Positions 49,650 through 59,835 of a stretch of 64,000 bases of DNA are shown here, piece by piece (positions within the stretch are counted from its first letter, which is position 1; each line of letters begins with the position of its first letter). The DNA lies in contig OZ246956.1 in assembly GCA_965232105.1 (NCBI GenBank), forward strand, positions 3,410,001 to 3,474,000. The letters are read 5' to 3'. A program made the position numbers and the translations under genes. The notes beneath the pieces were generated by a model. That model searched no databases and was not told the origin of the DNA. It worked only from the letters and a program-made list of their open reading frames with translations. This stretch comes from Multivorans sp965232105. GTDB taxonomy: Bacteria > Acidobacteriota > Thermoanaerobaculia > Multivoradales > Multivoraceae.

Positions 49650-51074
49650 CTACCGCCGGCGAACCGCTTCGATCTCCAGGAAGCGCTCCTTGAGGCGCAC
49701 TGCCTGCTCGAGATTGAGCACGAGATAGATCTCGTTCGGCCGGGGTCCCCGCCGCAGGTAGTCGTACAGGTAGCCCGGGAGCTTGTCGTGACGGCCCAGT
49801 GCACGCCAGACCGCCTCGGCGGCGAGATCGCGCGTGCGTTCGAGGAACGGCGTCGTGACGCGGTGCTCGAACGGCCGCAGGTCGTGCATCGCCTCGAGCG
49901 CCAGGTAGTTGAGACGGCGCGTCGTCTCGTCGACGGGATAGGAGAGCACCGTCTGGAAGGGAAGCTCGTCCCCGAACCAGGGCGGCAGCGACTCGAGGGC
50001 GGTGTTCGGCCCCAGCGGGTAGGGCTCGGCCCGCGTGGGATGGTTCGTGTAGAGCAGCAGCGCGCCGTCCCATCCGCGTTCTTCCAGGGCTTCGATCAGA
50101 GCCACGGTCGTGTACTGGTGATCGGCGTGGTTGTCGAGCAGCGGGTTCGGCGCCGCGATCAGTTCCGGCCCCACCCAGTCCACCTCACGGCGGAGGTCCT
50201 CCACGAGGGCCGGCCAACTCGACTCGAATGGCCTGGTGGCCAACTGCGGCTCGGTGTTGACTCGCCGAAAGAGGCCCGGCTCCTGTAGCTCCGTCAGGAT
50301 GGCCGGTACCTTCCGGGGCCGTCGCTCGTGGAGCGTGCGCAACGTGCCGTCGAAGTAGCCCAGGTTGCGGGCCCGGTTGATCGGCACGTGCCCGATAAAG
50401 GGCACCGTCAGGCTGTCCCAGGTGCGGATCAGGCCCTTGATCCGGTAGTGCTCGCCGGTCTCCGGAAACAGCCCGCCGTAGTTCTTGCCGCCGTAGTCGC
50501 CCGCGGTGACTGTGACGACGTCGGCGAGGGTTGTGGCGTACAGGCCGAAGGCGGCGATCTCCGCGTCGTCGGGATGTGGAGCGACTACCAGCACCCGAGT
50601 GGACTCGTCGATCGGTCGGTTCGGGAACACGACCAGACGAGTCGATTCCGTGCGCCAGCCGATCTGCCGGCCGACCATGTCGACCCGCCCGGGGCCGGCG
50701 GCAGGCGAGACGTTCAGATAACGACGGCCGGTCGAGCGGGGCGCGAAGGACTGACTGAAGCTCCGGTCGCCGGACCGGAACTCGATGGACGGGTCGAGTG
50801 ACGGCAGCAGGACCCTCGTCTTGACGTGAAGCTCGAGAAACGCGGTGACGCCGGCCTGGGCGGCTTCCTCCGGCCATTCGAAGCCGTTGCGGGTCAGGCG
50901 CACCTCGAACGTCTGGCCGTCACGCCGATCGAGCGCGTAGTCGTGCGCCTGACGCGGATCGTGCCGGAAGAAGTTCCGGTAGGAACTGCCGCGGCAGTGG
51001 CCCCAGAGAGCGACCGCCAGCAGGGCGATCAGGAGGGCGATTCGGTGCCGGTGGCGCCGGGGCCGGGAACTCAC
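49650..51074 (-). CDS. PIG-L (LmbE-like) family deacetylase
   Basis: A 474-residue protein. It begins at GTG 51074 with a basic segment and one hydrophobic helix (RIALLIALLAVALWGHCRG), indicating export or an inner-membrane anchor. A domain of about 180 residues precedes the catalytic core. The core has the zinc motif VVAPHPDDAEIAAFGL and the second zinc ligand in NPLLDNHADHQY. The family hydrolyses N-acetyl groups of sugar conjugates such as GlcNAc-inositol. The start overlaps the dnaE stop (GTGA), so its translation is probably coupled. The upstream extension open in the same frame through dnaE is an artefact. Confidence 0.88.
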   Translation of the reverse strand: MSSRPRRHRHRIALLIALLAVALWGHCRGSSYRNFFRHDPRQAHDYALDRRDGQTFEVRLTRNGFEWPEEAAQAGVTAFLELHVKTRVLLPSLDPSIEFRSGDRSFSQSFAPRSTGRRYLNVSPAAGPGRVDMVGRQIGWRTESTRLVVFPNRPIDESTRVLVVAPHPDDAEIAAFGLYATTLADVVTVTAGDYGGKNYGGLFPETGEHYRIKGLIRTWDSLTVPFIGHVPINRARNLGYFDGTLRTLHERRPRKVPAILTELQEPGLFRRVNTEPQLATRPFESSWPALVEDLRREVDWVGPELIAAPNPLLDNHADHQYTTVALIEALEERGWDGALLLYTNHPTRAEPYPLGPNTALESLPPWFGDELPFQTVLSYPVDETTRRLNYLALEAMHDLRPFEHRVTTPFLERTRDLAAEAVWRALGRHDKLPGYLYDYLRRGPRPNEIYLVLNLEQAVRLKERFLEIEAVRRR

Positions 51075-54000
51075 CGGGGACCAGGCGGCGGGGCGCCGAC
51101 GTACTCGCAGCGGCCGCGCGCGCCGAGCAGCTCGTCGATCTCGTGCCGGATCGCGTCGTCGATCGGCGCGCGGCTGCCGTTGGCGCCCGCGGTGACGGTC
51201 AGGTCGTCGAGTTCGATCCTGAACTCCACCTCGACGCCGCCATTCGGTCTGCCGTTCGAGCCGCGATGACGGTGCTGGTCGAGCAGGTCGCGAAGCCGCT
51301 CGAGATCTTCGTTGAGGACGCTGCCGGCGGCCGCCACGGCGCTCGTCCCGTCGAGATGGATCCGGAGGCGCCGCGAGAGCTTCGCTTCGGCTTCGGCGAC
51401 CCCGATCACCTTGCCGACGACGAGGTTCGGATCCTCGCGGCGCCGGTCGACCCGACCGGTGAAGAAGAGCACGGCGCCGCGATCCAGCGCCGCCTCGTAC
51501 TCGGCGTAGGCGTCGGCGAACAGGACGCCTTCGATCCGGTCGGTGCGGTCTTCGAGTTGAACGATCGCCATCTTCTGGCCGGGGTTCCGCCCCTTGCGCG
51601 TGCGCGTGGTGCGGAGCCCGCCGAGCAACGCTCCCAGGACGACTTCGGTGTCCGCGGGCAGCTTCTTCAACTGCTCGACCGTCACGTTGCCGAAGCGCTG
51701 AAGCAGCTCGCGGTGGTCGTCCAGGGGATGGCTGGTGGCGAAGAACCCGAGTGCCTCCTTCTCGTGGGCAAGGAGTTCGCTCGGGGTCCAGGGCGGCACG
51801 GAAGGCAGGTCCTGGTCGGCTTCTTCCTCGGTCCCGGACTCGTCCGTGGCGCCGAAGAGCAGGCTCGCCTGGCCGCTCTCCCGGTCGGCTGCGGCACGCT
51901 GGCCGGCCTTGATCGCCGGCTCGAGCGCCTGCAGCATGGCGGCCCGCTGGTCCTGGCCGTGGACACGGTCGAAGGCGCCGGACTTGATCAGCGCGTCGAT
52001 CGCGGTGCGGTTGACGACCTGGAGCGGCACTCGCCGGCAAAAGTCCCACAGACTGCGGAAGGGCCCGCCCTCGCTCCGCGCCTCGAGGATCGCGCGCACC
52101 GCCTTCTCGCCCACGCCCTTGACCGCGGACAGGCCGAAGCGGATGTGGCCGTTGGCGCTGACGTGCTTCTCGTCGGGATCGAAGACGACGTGGAAGCGCA
52201 CGCCGGAGCGGTCGATGTCGGGCGGGCCGACCTCGATTCCGGTCCGGTCGCCCGGGAGCTTCACCCGACCGCACTCGTCGACATAGTGGACCAGCTTGTC
52301 CGTGTTGTCGGCGGCGTAGGTGAGGACCGCGGCCATGTACTGGACCGGGAACCAGGTCTTCAGGTAAGCCGTCTGGTAGGCGAGCAGGGTGTAGCCCACC
52401 GAGTGGGACTTGTTGAAGCCGTAGCCGGCGAACTCCTCGATCAGGCCGAACAGACGGGTCGCCTGGGCCTTGCTCAGGCCCTTCTCCTGGGAGCCGGCGA
52501 GGAACCGCTGCTTCGCCGCGTTGATCGTCTTGCGGCTCTTCTTGCTGATCGCCTTGATCAGCGTGTAGGCCTCCCGCAGCGGCACGTCGCCCAACTCGTG
52601 GACGATCTGCATGACCTGTTCCTGGTAGACCATGATGCCGTGGGTGTCGGCGGTGTGCCGGTCGACGATCTCGTGGACCCGGGGCGTCGCTTCGCGGCCG
52701 TGCTTGCGGTCGCAGTAGGTGCCGATGAGCGCCATCGGACCGGGGCGGAACAGGGCGTTGGCGGCGACGAGATCCTCGAGCCGGTCGGGCTTCATCTGCA
52801 GCAGCAGGTTGCGCATGCCCTCGGACTCGAACTGGAACGTGCCCGCCGTATCGGCGCGGGCGAAGACGTCGAGGACCTGCCGGTCGGCGAGATCGATGTG
52901 GTCGAGATCGAGCGGATCGCGACCCTCGGGGGCATTCGGAACGGCCGCCGCAATGGCTTCCGGCGGAAGAGTCTCGCGCACGAGTTGGCGGCAGCGCTCG
53001 ATGATGGACAGGGTGGTCAACCCCAGGAAGTCCATCTTGAGCAGGCCCATCTTCTCGACGGTCGGGCCGTCCCACTGGGTCACCAGGACGTCTCTGGAGC
53101 CCTGGCTGCGATTCGTCGCGAGCGGAACCAGGTTCTCCAGCGGTTGGGTCGCGATGACGAGTCCGGCGGCGTGGACGCCGCTGTGCCGGGTGATCCCCTC
53201 GAGCTTCTGCGCGGTGGCGATCACCTCTCGTACCTGCTCGTCTTCGTCCTGGAGCTCCTTGAGTTCCTTCTCGCGCTCCAGAGCCTGCTCGATCGTCACC
53301 CCGAGCTCGCCGCCAATCAACTTGCAGATCCGGTCGACCTGGGGCAGCGGCAGCTCGTGGACCCGTCCCACGTCGCGGATCGCGGCGCGGGCCTTCATCG
53401 TGCCGAAGGTGATGATCTGGGCAACGTAGCCGTACTTCTCGCGGACGTACTCGAGGATCTCGGCACGGCCGTCCTGGCACAGGTCGATGTCGATGTCGGG
53501 GTACTCGCTGCGGTCGGGATCGGTGAAGCGCTCGAACAGGAGGCCGTAGCGCACGGGGCAGGCGTGGGAGAGCCCGAGCGTGTAGCCGACCATCGTGCCG
53601 ACGCCCGATCCTCGGGCGGTCGCCGGGATGCCTCGCTTGCGGGCCTCGTTCACGAAGTCCCAGACGATCAGGAAATAGGCGCTGATCCGCTTGCCGGAAA
53701 GCACGGCAAGTTCGTGGTCGAGGCGTTGCCGGTGCGCATCCTCGATCTGGTCGCCGTAGCGCCACACCAGCCCTGCCTCGCTGAGCTCACGCAGGGCCTT
53801 GTCGCAGTCGGCGTGGAGGGCCGCCAGCTCCTCCTCGCCGGGCAGCTCGGCGAGGGGCTCGACCCGGTAGCCGCCGCAGAAGCGATCGAACCATGCGGTG
53901 CTGCCGGGCTTCGGTTGATCCGTGCCCGCGGGAAGCGCCTCCGCGGCGAGGCGCTCGACTCGCACCAGGGGAGCATGGTTGGCGGTGAAGTCGAGTTCGA

Positions 54001-54862
54001 TGTTGCAGCGGTCGGCGATCCGGCGGGTGTTCAGGATTGCCCCGGCGGTTTCGGGATCGCTGAACCGCCCGGCCATCTGCTCCGGGCTCTTGACGTAGAG
54101 CTCCTTCGGGTAGTGGAGCCGGTTCTCCTCCTGCTTGGACTTGCCGGTCGACACGCAGATCAACGTGTCGTGGCTGTCCCAGTCCGCGGCGGTCAGGAAG
54201 TGGGAGTCGTTGTCGCATACGAGCGGCAGATCGAGTTCCGCGGCGAGCCGCAGCACCTGCTCGTTGACCTGGTCCTGCTCGGGGGTGTCGTGGCGCTGCA
54301 GCTCCAGGTAGAAGCAGGGCTCGCCGTGTTCGTCGTCGGGGAAGGTCCGCCGGTGCCATTCCGCCTCTTCCCTGGCCCGTTCGTAGTCGCTGTTCCGCAG
54401 GTGGTAGGCAAGCGACGAACCGAGGTGACCGTTGATCGCGATCAGCCCCTCGCTCCACTGGCGGAGCGTTTCCTTGTCCATCCTGGGCTTGTAGTAGAAG
54501 CCCTCGAGGAAGCTGTCGGAAGAGAGTTTGACCAGGTTCCGCCAGCCGGTCTCGTTGCGTGCCAGCAGAACGAGGTGAAAGCCGCCGTCGGCAACGCCCT
54601 GGGTCTCCTTGTAGCGCCGGTCGGATGTCTCCGTCTTGATGTCGGGCGCCACGTACGCCTCGATGCCGAGGATCGGCTTGATGCCCTTCTTGCGACAGGC
54701 TTCGTAGAAGGCGACCGCGCCGTACAGATTGCCGTGATCCGTGAGCGCAACCGCGTCCATGCCGAGCGCGTCGATCCGGTCAACCAGAGGCCCTATCCGG
54801 TTGCCTCCGTCGAGTAGCGAGTACTCGGAGTGGAGGTGGAGGTGGACGAAGTCCGTTGTCAT
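51071..54862 (-). CDS. dnaE: DNA polymerase III alpha subunit
   Basis: A 1,263-residue replicative polymerase. The N-terminal PHP domain has FVHLHLHSEYSLLDGG and LTDHGNLYGAVAFYEACRKK. The catalytic palm contains the Asp-rich EYPDIDIDLCQDGRAEIL, and GSGVGTMVGYTLGLSHACP is also diagnostic. The helix-hairpin-helix/little-finger part (GYGFNKSHSVGYTLLAYQTA) and the OB domain (ILEDRTDRIEGVLFAD-type segment near 51,510) follow. Length is slightly above the common 1,160. The ATG at 54862 opens with MTTDFVHLHLH, the normal DnaE N-terminus. Confidence 0.98.
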   Translation of the reverse strand: MTTDFVHLHLHSEYSLLDGGNRIGPLVDRIDALGMDAVALTDHGNLYGAVAFYEACRKKGIKPILGIEAYVAPDIKTETSDRRYKETQGVADGGFHLVLLARNETGWRNLVKLSSDSFLEGFYYKPRMDKETLRQWSEGLIAINGHLGSSLAYHLRNSDYERAREEAEWHRRTFPDDEHGEPCFYLELQRHDTPEQDQVNEQVLRLAAELDLPLVCDNDSHFLTAADWDSHDTLICVSTGKSKQEENRLHYPKELYVKSPEQMAGRFSDPETAGAILNTRRIADRCNIELDFTANHAPLVRVERLAAEALPAGTDQPKPGSTAWFDRFCGGYRVEPLAELPGEEELAALHADCDKALRELSEAGLVWRYGDQIEDAHRQRLDHELAVLSGKRISAYFLIVWDFVNEARKRGIPATARGSGVGTMVGYTLGLSHACPVRYGLLFERFTDPDRSEYPDIDIDLCQDGRAEILEYVREKYGYVAQIITFGTMKARAAIRDVGRVHELPLPQVDRICKLIGGELGVTIEQALEREKELKELQDEDEQVREVIATAQKLEGITRHSGVHAAGLVIATQPLENLVPLATNRSQGSRDVLVTQWDGPTVEKMGLLKMDFLGLTTLSIIERCRQLVRETLPPEAIAAAVPNAPEGRDPLDLDHIDLADRQVLDVFARADTAGTFQFESEGMRNLLLQMKPDRLEDLVAANALFRPGPMALIGTYCDRKHGREATPRVHEIVDRHTADTHGIMVYQEQVMQIVHELGDVPLREAYTLIKAISKKSRKTINAAKQRFLAGSQEKGLSKAQATRLFGLIEEFAGYGFNKSHSVGYTLLAYQTAYLKTWFPVQYMAAVLTYAADNTDKLVHYVDECGRVKLPGDRTGIEVGPPDIDRSGVRFHVVFDPDEKHVSANGHIRFGLSAVKGVGEKAVRAILEARSEGGPFRSLWDFCRRVPLQVVNRTAIDALIKSGAFDRVHGQDQRAAMLQALEPAIKAGQRAAADRESGQASLLFGATDESGTEEEADQDLPSVPPWTPSELLAHEKEALGFFATSHPLDDHRELLQRFGNVTVEQLKKLPADTEVVLGALLGGLRTTRTRKGRNPGQKMAIVQLEDRTDRIEGVLFADAYAEYEAALDRGAVLFFTGRVDRRREDPNLVVGKVIGVAEAEAKLSRRLRIHLDGTSAVAAAGSVLNEDLERLRDLLDQHRHRGSNGRPNGGVEVEFRIELDDLTVTAGANGSRAPIDDAIRHEIDELLGARGRCEYVGAPPPGPR

Positions 54863-55014
54863 GCTCGAGGGAGAGTCGGCGTCGCGGGCAATCGGGCTCA
54901 GGGCCTTCGCCGCGCGCTCGTGACGGCGCCTAGCTTCTCACCGCGGCGGCGCCGGCGCAAGAGCAGTCAGGCGCCTGAATCGGGTTGCCGCCGGCCGATC
55001 CCGTCTAGATCTGT

Positions 55015-57309
55015 GTGGCCGCGGTCCCGAGGTCAGCGAAGAGGCCCCGGGCGTTGGTCCAGGCGCCGCTCTTGCCCCTGGCCGCGGTGCTTGTCGCCGC
55101 GCTTGTCGCCGATGGGCGCGGTCCCGATCAGCCGGGTGTCCTCGACCCCGAACGGCCGGTCACCGCCGACGTCGCCGTTCCGGCGCTCGGCGCGGCGGCC
55201 TGGCAACCCGTGTGGCGTGGTCCCGCGCCAGGCGCGGACCACTCCGCGCGCCCCCCATCGGGGGCACGGACGCCGCCCGCCGCGGAGGGTTGGGCCGCGA
55301 GGGTGCGGGTCCTGGCGGTCGAGCAGGGCGGCCGGCCGGTTTCGGGACCGGATCGAGCCTGGCTTCGGCTGCGGGGCGCGGCGCGTCCACCACCGGAGCG
55401 GCTGCTCCGGGTGCGCGGCTACTTCAGCCGGCGTCAGTCCTACCGGAATCTGAACGTCTCCGAACCGGGAGAATGGGGGCTCAACGTGAAGAGCCGGCGG
55501 CTGTTGACCGGCACGGGTGGAGCGCCCGGCCGGCTTCAGGGGGCCGCGCTTCGACTGCGCCACGGCCTCTTCGCCGCCGTGACATCGACCGACCGGCCGG
55601 GAGCGATTCTCGCTCAGGCCCTGGTGTTCGGGGATGGGCGTCGGGTGCCTCCGACCTGGAGGACGGGTCTGCGGCGTGCAGGCCTCTCCCACCTGCTCGC
55701 GGTTTCGGGTCTCCACGTGGGACTGATTCTGGGAGGTTTCTGGTGGTTGTTCGGCGGCATCTCGAATCGCTTGACCGCCTGGGGCGGCGTGTCCGTCCTC
55801 CTGCTCTACGGGTGCCTCGTCGGTCCGCGGCCGTCGCTGTTGCGAGCCGCGCTCATGGCCCTGCTCGTCATCCTGGCGCTGGTGCTCGAACGGCCGCCGC
55901 AGGCCCTGAACTCGCTTTGCGCGGCGCTGATCGTCATCCTGTTTCTCGACCCGCGGGCCGCCTTCGATCTGGGCTTCCAGCTCAGTTTCCTGGCAACGGC
56001 GGGGATTCTCCTGTTGGCGCCGCGCTTGCTCAGGTCGTGGCGGAGCCGGGAAGTCCGGGGCCGGGGGGGCCATGTGGTCGCCGGTCTGGCGGTGACTGTT
56101 GCCGCCCAGCTCGCCACCCTGCCGGTCACCGCGGTCCAGATGGGTCTGCTGACGCCGCTGGCGCCGGCCCTCAACCTCCTGTTCGTGCCCTGGACGGCGT
56201 TGGTGCTGGGTGTTTCGCTGCTCTGGGTCGTTGTGGTTGCGGGAGCCGCGCTACCGCTGGTCTGGCGGGTGGCCGAGCCCGCCGCGGGCGTGCTCCTGGG
56301 GGTTCTCGACCTGCTGGCCCAACCCTTTGCGTGGCTCGCCGAACTCCCTCCGGGCGCCTGGCTGGCGGTGCCCGTGAGCGTCGAATCCGGCGCCGCGCTG
56401 ACGCTGGCGCTCTGGCTTGGCGTCCTCCTGTCGGGGATCAGGCGGGGAGCCTACGCGCTGTCGATGGTTCTCGCGTGCACGCCGGCGCCGGCCGACCCCG
56501 AGCCGAGGCTGGTCATGCTGGACGTGGGCCAGGGGGAGGCGCTGCTGCTGCGGAGCGGCCAGCGCGGGCCGGTGATCCTGGTCGATGGCGGTGGCTTCCG
56601 CCAGGGCAACTTCGCGGAGGCGGCCCTGCTCCGGATCCTGGCTGGGGAAGGGGTCCGCCGGATCGACCTGGCCGTCCTGTCGCACGGGGACGCGGACCAC
56701 TGCCAGGGCCTGCTTGAACTCACCCGGTACTTGCGGGTTGAACGCCTGTGGGCGGCTCGGGTGGAAACCCGGGATGGCTGCGGCCGGGCGTTGGCCGAGC
56801 GCCTGAACGGGCGCGTGACGATGGTCGAGCGCGGGTACGCCGAGACGGTTGGCGCGTGGCGGCTCGAGGTCCACCATCCCGCTCCGGAACCGGGCGTTCA
56901 CGGCAACTCGGCGTCGCTCGTGGTGCACGCGTGTTCGGAGGGCTCCTGCGTCCTGCTTACCGGCGACCTCGACCTGGCCGGTGAGAGGGAATTGCTGGCC
57001 TGGACCAGAAGCAGGGGCGGATCGCTTCGGAGTGACGTGCTCAAGGTTGCTCACCACGGCAGCCGGACGTCGACCGGGGCCGGGTTCCTCGACGCCGTCG
57101 ACCCCCGGCTGGCGCTGGTGTCGGCCGGCCGACGCAATGCGTACGGCCACCCCTCGCCGGACGTGGTGGAACGGATCGAAACCCGCGGGGCGGGGGTTCT
57201 GCGCACGGATCGTCACGGACGGATCGAGGTCCGCTTCCGCCGGCGTCCTTCCGGCGTTCGGCGCCCGGCGTACGAGGTCGCATCCTGGCCGCGCGGGGGC
57301 ATCGACTGA
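55015..57309 (+). CDS. comEC: ComEC/Rec2 family DNA internalization protein
   Basis: A 764-residue membrane protein. An N-terminal OB-like region is followed by the competence domain (GLSHLLAVSGLHVGLILGGF; LLYGCLVGPRPSLLRAALMA) with about ten hydrophobic segments. The C-terminal metallo-beta-lactamase-like domain has LVMLDVGQGEALLLRSG, LSHGDADHCQGLLEL, LLTGDLDLAGE and VAHHGSRTSTGAGF. ComEC forms the channel that brings single-stranded DNA into the cytoplasm during transformation. comEA and pilus genes are not in the window. The GTG start at 55015 is approximate, and the 152-base gap to dnaE holds nothing else recognised. Confidence 0.93.
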   Translation: MAAVPRSAKRPRALVQAPLLPLAAVLVAALVADGRGPDQPGVLDPERPVTADVAVPALGAAAWQPVWRGPAPGADHSARPPSGARTPPAAEGWAARVRVLAVEQGGRPVSGPDRAWLRLRGAARPPPERLLRVRGYFSRRQSYRNLNVSEPGEWGLNVKSRRLLTGTGGAPGRLQGAALRLRHGLFAAVTSTDRPGAILAQALVFGDGRRVPPTWRTGLRRAGLSHLLAVSGLHVGLILGGFWWLFGGISNRLTAWGGVSVLLLYGCLVGPRPSLLRAALMALLVILALVLERPPQALNSLCAALIVILFLDPRAAFDLGFQLSFLATAGILLLAPRLLRSWRSREVRGRGGHVVAGLAVTVAAQLATLPVTAVQMGLLTPLAPALNLLFVPWTALVLGVSLLWVVVVAGAALPLVWRVAEPAAGVLLGVLDLLAQPFAWLAELPPGAWLAVPVSVESGAALTLALWLGVLLSGIRRGAYALSMVLACTPAPADPEPRLVMLDVGQGEALLLRSGQRGPVILVDGGGFRQGNFAEAALLRILAGEGVRRIDLAVLSHGDADHCQGLLELTRYLRVERLWAARVETRDGCGRALAERLNGRVTMVERGYAETVGAWRLEVHHPAPEPGVHGNSASLVVHACSEGSCVLLTGDLDLAGERELLAWTRSRGGSLRSDVLKVAHHGSRTSTGAGFLDAVDPRLALVSAGRRNAYGHPSPDVVERIETRGAGVLRTDRHGRIEVRFRRRPSGVRRPAYEVASWPRGGID

Positions 57310-57360
57310 CCGGAGTTCTTCATTGGGGCCGCAGCAGGCCGTAGTGAAGCGTGGGCCGGT

Positions 57361-57366
57361 TATCCT
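57361..57366 (+). promoter_or_regulatory. -10 box (TATCCT) before miaA
   Basis: TATCCT is followed by six bases and the miaA ATG at 57373, with no Shine-Dalgarno between. This fits the same leaderless-type arrangement as other first genes in the window. Confidence 0.45.
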
Positions 57367-57372
57367 GCCCCG

Positions 57373-58365
57373 ATGCGGGAACTTCCGTGGCAGGTGATCG
57401 CGGTCCTGGGCCCGACGGCGACCGGCAAGAGCGCGTTCGCGATGGAGCTTGCGGAGAAGCTCGGCCGAAGGGGCTGTGGAGTGGAACTGATCAGCGCCGA
57501 CGCGCTGCAGGCGTACCGCGGCTTCGACATCGGCACCGCCAAGCCCGGGCCGCGAGCGCGATCCCGGGTGCGTCATCACCTCGTCGATGTGATCGAGCCG
57601 CACCAGGCGTTTTCGGCCGGCGAGTTCGCGCGCAGGGCGGGGGCCGCGGTCGAGGAGATCGAGGGCCGCGATCGCCTCCCGTTGCTGGTGGGCGGCAGCG
57701 GCTTCTACCTTCGTGCGCTGTTCGAGGGGCTCGCTCCGGTGCCGCCGGTTCCGAGCGAGGTGCGCGCGGCATTGCGGGGCGAGTTGCGGTCCGGCGGCCT
57801 CGAGCCGTTGCTCGAGGAGTTGCGTGGCGTTGACCCGGAGAGCGCGGCGGGGCTTTCCGCCGGCGACACGCAGCGCATCCTGCGCGCTCTGGAGGTGGTT
57901 CGCTTCACGGGCCGGACGCTTCCGGGCTGGCAGCGCGCGGGCTCGGAAGCGGCGCTCGACAGGCGTGTACTCAAGGTTGGATTGACCCTGCCGAGACCCC
58001 TTCTGTACGATGCCATCGAGGCGAGGGCCGGACGCATGCTGGAGCGTGGATGGCTGGCCGAAGTGAAGCGCCTGCGGGAACGCGCCGAGTTTCGTGCCGG
58101 GGCTTCCTGGGCTGAGTTGCCGGCGTGTCAGGCCATCGGCTACCGGCAGTTTGCCGATCACCTGGATGGGAAGTCGACGCTGGAGCAGGCCTTGGAAGAG
58201 ACGATCCGCGCCACTCGCCGTTACGCCAAGCGACAGGAGACATGGTTCCATCGGGAGACCGACGTATGCTGGATCGACATCTCCGGCAGGGCAGGAGTGA
58301 AACGGGCGTTGCGGCGTATCGTCGAGGCCCAGGTCGAGACACGGGCATCGGCGGCGCCCGCATGA
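57373..58365 (+). CDS. miaA: tRNA dimethylallyltransferase
   Basis: A 330-residue enzyme adding a dimethylallyl group to N6 of A37 in tRNAs that read UNN codons. The P-loop GPTATGKS is at residues 13-20. It is followed by ELISADALQAYRGFDIGTAK, HHLVDVIEPHQAFSAGEFAR, VGGSGFYLRALFEGL and the QAIGYRQFADHLDG and RYAKRQETWFHR tRNA-binding segments. Length is normal. Its stop overlaps the ATG of the TPR lipoprotein gene (ATGA). Confidence 0.97.
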   Translation: MRELPWQVIAVLGPTATGKSAFAMELAEKLGRRGCGVELISADALQAYRGFDIGTAKPGPRARSRVRHHLVDVIEPHQAFSAGEFARRAGAAVEEIEGRDRLPLLVGGSGFYLRALFEGLAPVPPVPSEVRAALRGELRSGGLEPLLEELRGVDPESAAGLSAGDTQRILRALEVVRFTGRTLPGWQRAGSEAALDRRVLKVGLTLPRPLLYDAIEARAGRMLERGWLAEVKRLRERAEFRAGASWAELPACQAIGYRQFADHLDGKSTLEQALEETIRATRRYAKRQETWFHRETDVCWIDISGRAGVKRALRRIVEAQVETRASAAPA

Positions 58366-59774
58366 ACCCGGATGGCGAGATCCGCGCCACCCGCGACCCG
58401 GTCCGTGCGTCCGTCACTCGGGCGCACGGACGACACCGCCACCCGGCCCGGTTCTCCGCTCTGGTTGTCGCGCTGCTGGGTGTTGGAGCCTGCGCGACGA
58501 GTTCGACCTTCGAAGCGCCCCCGGAGCCTCCAAGGGCCGAAGTCGACCCGGCCGTTCGAGTTTTCCTGCGCGACCCGTTGCTCGGGTACGGAGGGAGCAT
58601 CCCCGAGCAGAGCCGGTACGAACTCCAGTCCGCGTCGAGGGCGCTCGGGCGCGGTGAGGTCCAGGTCGCACGAGCCGGCGCCGAAGCCCTTCTCGCCATC
58701 GACTCGACCCTCGTGCCGGCCACCGTGCTGCTGGCGCAGACGCTCTTCGCGGCAGGGGAGCCGGCGCGGGTGGTCGAATTGCTGAGGAAGCCTCTGGCCG
58801 GTCGATCCGACTACACCGCCGGCCAACTCGTCTTCGCGCGGTCCGCCGAACTGGAGGGCGATGCCGTCGCCGGCTTCGGCGCCTACCTCGGCATCGCGGA
58901 GCTCGATCGGGAGGCGGCGACTCGGGCCTCGGCCCTGCGCGCGCGAGCGGTCGTGGAGCTGGGTGAACGTGTCGGCAAGGCCATCGGAGAAGGCCGGTTG
59001 GCGGAGGCGCGGGCGGCGCTCGCGATGCTGCGGACGTGGGCGGCGGATGAGGCGGCGACGGTCGATCTGCGGCGACGTCTGGCGCGCGCGGGCGGCAACG
59101 CGGAGGAAGAGCTCGAGGCGACCCGGGTGCTGATCGCCGCCGGCGACAGGTCACTGGAGTTGCTGCAGCGGCAGGCGGCGCTCGAAGTCGAGATGGGTGA
59201 CGCCCGCGTGGGTCTCGACCTCTATGAGCAGCTCGCCGAACGCCATCCGGACAATGTCGACATCGCGGCGGCACTGACGGCGTCGCGTTTCGCCTGGCGC
59301 ACGAAGCTCCTGCCCGACCGGGTGGCGGGGCTGCTCGATGCATCGAGCTTGCTGCGGGGCGACTTCGCGGCTCTGACGTACTGGCTCGTGGCTGGCATAC
59401 GGACCGGATCGGCCGGCGGTACCGTGATCGTCAGCGACATCGGGGAGCATCCGCAGCGCAGGGAGATCGCCCGGGTGCTGAATCTGGGGCTCATGGCGCC
59501 GGTCGATCCGGCGGTGCGGCGGTTCGCTCCCAACGACTACATGCGGCGCGGCGCGGCGCTGGCCGCCCTGCTTCGCATGCCGGACCGGCTCGGCAGCGGC
59601 GCCGCCTGTGTCGGGGATGCCGGCGTTCAGGCGCCCGCGGACACGGAGTCCGTGTGCGCGGCGGCGCTTCGTTGCCGGTTGATCTCCGAACCGGGGGAGT
59701 GCCGGCCCCAGGCGGCGATCTCGGGCCGCGAAGCCGCCGAGGCCCTGCGCCGGACCCTCCATCTGATCCAGTAG
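58362..59774 (+). CDS. TPR-repeat lipoprotein
   Basis: A 470-residue protein with a long basic N-region, hydrophobic core and lipobox LLGVGAC. The mature part is mostly helical with degenerate tetratricopeptide units, such as ALGRGEVQVARAGAEALLAI, VPATVLLAQTLFAAGEPARV and MGDARVGLDLYEQLAERHPD. It ends in a region with several Cys (GAACVGDAG, ESVCAAALRC) that may form disulfides outside the cytoplasm. It is translationally coupled to miaA. A scaffold or assembly role is inference; the family was not identified precisely. Confidence 0.75.
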   Translation: MNPDGEIRATRDPVRASVTRAHGRHRHPARFSALVVALLGVGACATSSTFEAPPEPPRAEVDPAVRVFLRDPLLGYGGSIPEQSRYELQSASRALGRGEVQVARAGAEALLAIDSTLVPATVLLAQTLFAAGEPARVVELLRKPLAGRSDYTAGQLVFARSAELEGDAVAGFGAYLGIAELDREAATRASALRARAVVELGERVGKAIGEGRLAEARAALAMLRTWAADEAATVDLRRRLARAGGNAEEELEATRVLIAAGDRSLELLQRQAALEVEMGDARVGLDLYEQLAERHPDNVDIAAALTASRFAWRTKLLPDRVAGLLDASSLLRGDFAALTYWLVAGIRTGSAGGTVIVSDIGEHPQRREIARVLNLGLMAPVDPAVRRFAPNDYMRRGAALAALLRMPDRLGSGAACVGDAGVQAPADTESVCAAALRCRLISEPGECRPQAAISGREAAEALRRTLHLIQ

Positions 59775-59835
59775 CAGACCTCAGCCGCGGCGGCGACACC
59801 GCCAGGCCGCCCGTGAACCTTAGGGAGAACGCTCC

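Noticed and set aside
49650..53765. A 1,371-residue reading of the PIG-L gene extending far into dnaE
   Set aside because: Only the last 474 codons match the deacetylase; the rest is out-of-frame dnaE. The GTG at 51074, overlapping the dnaE stop, is the sensible start.
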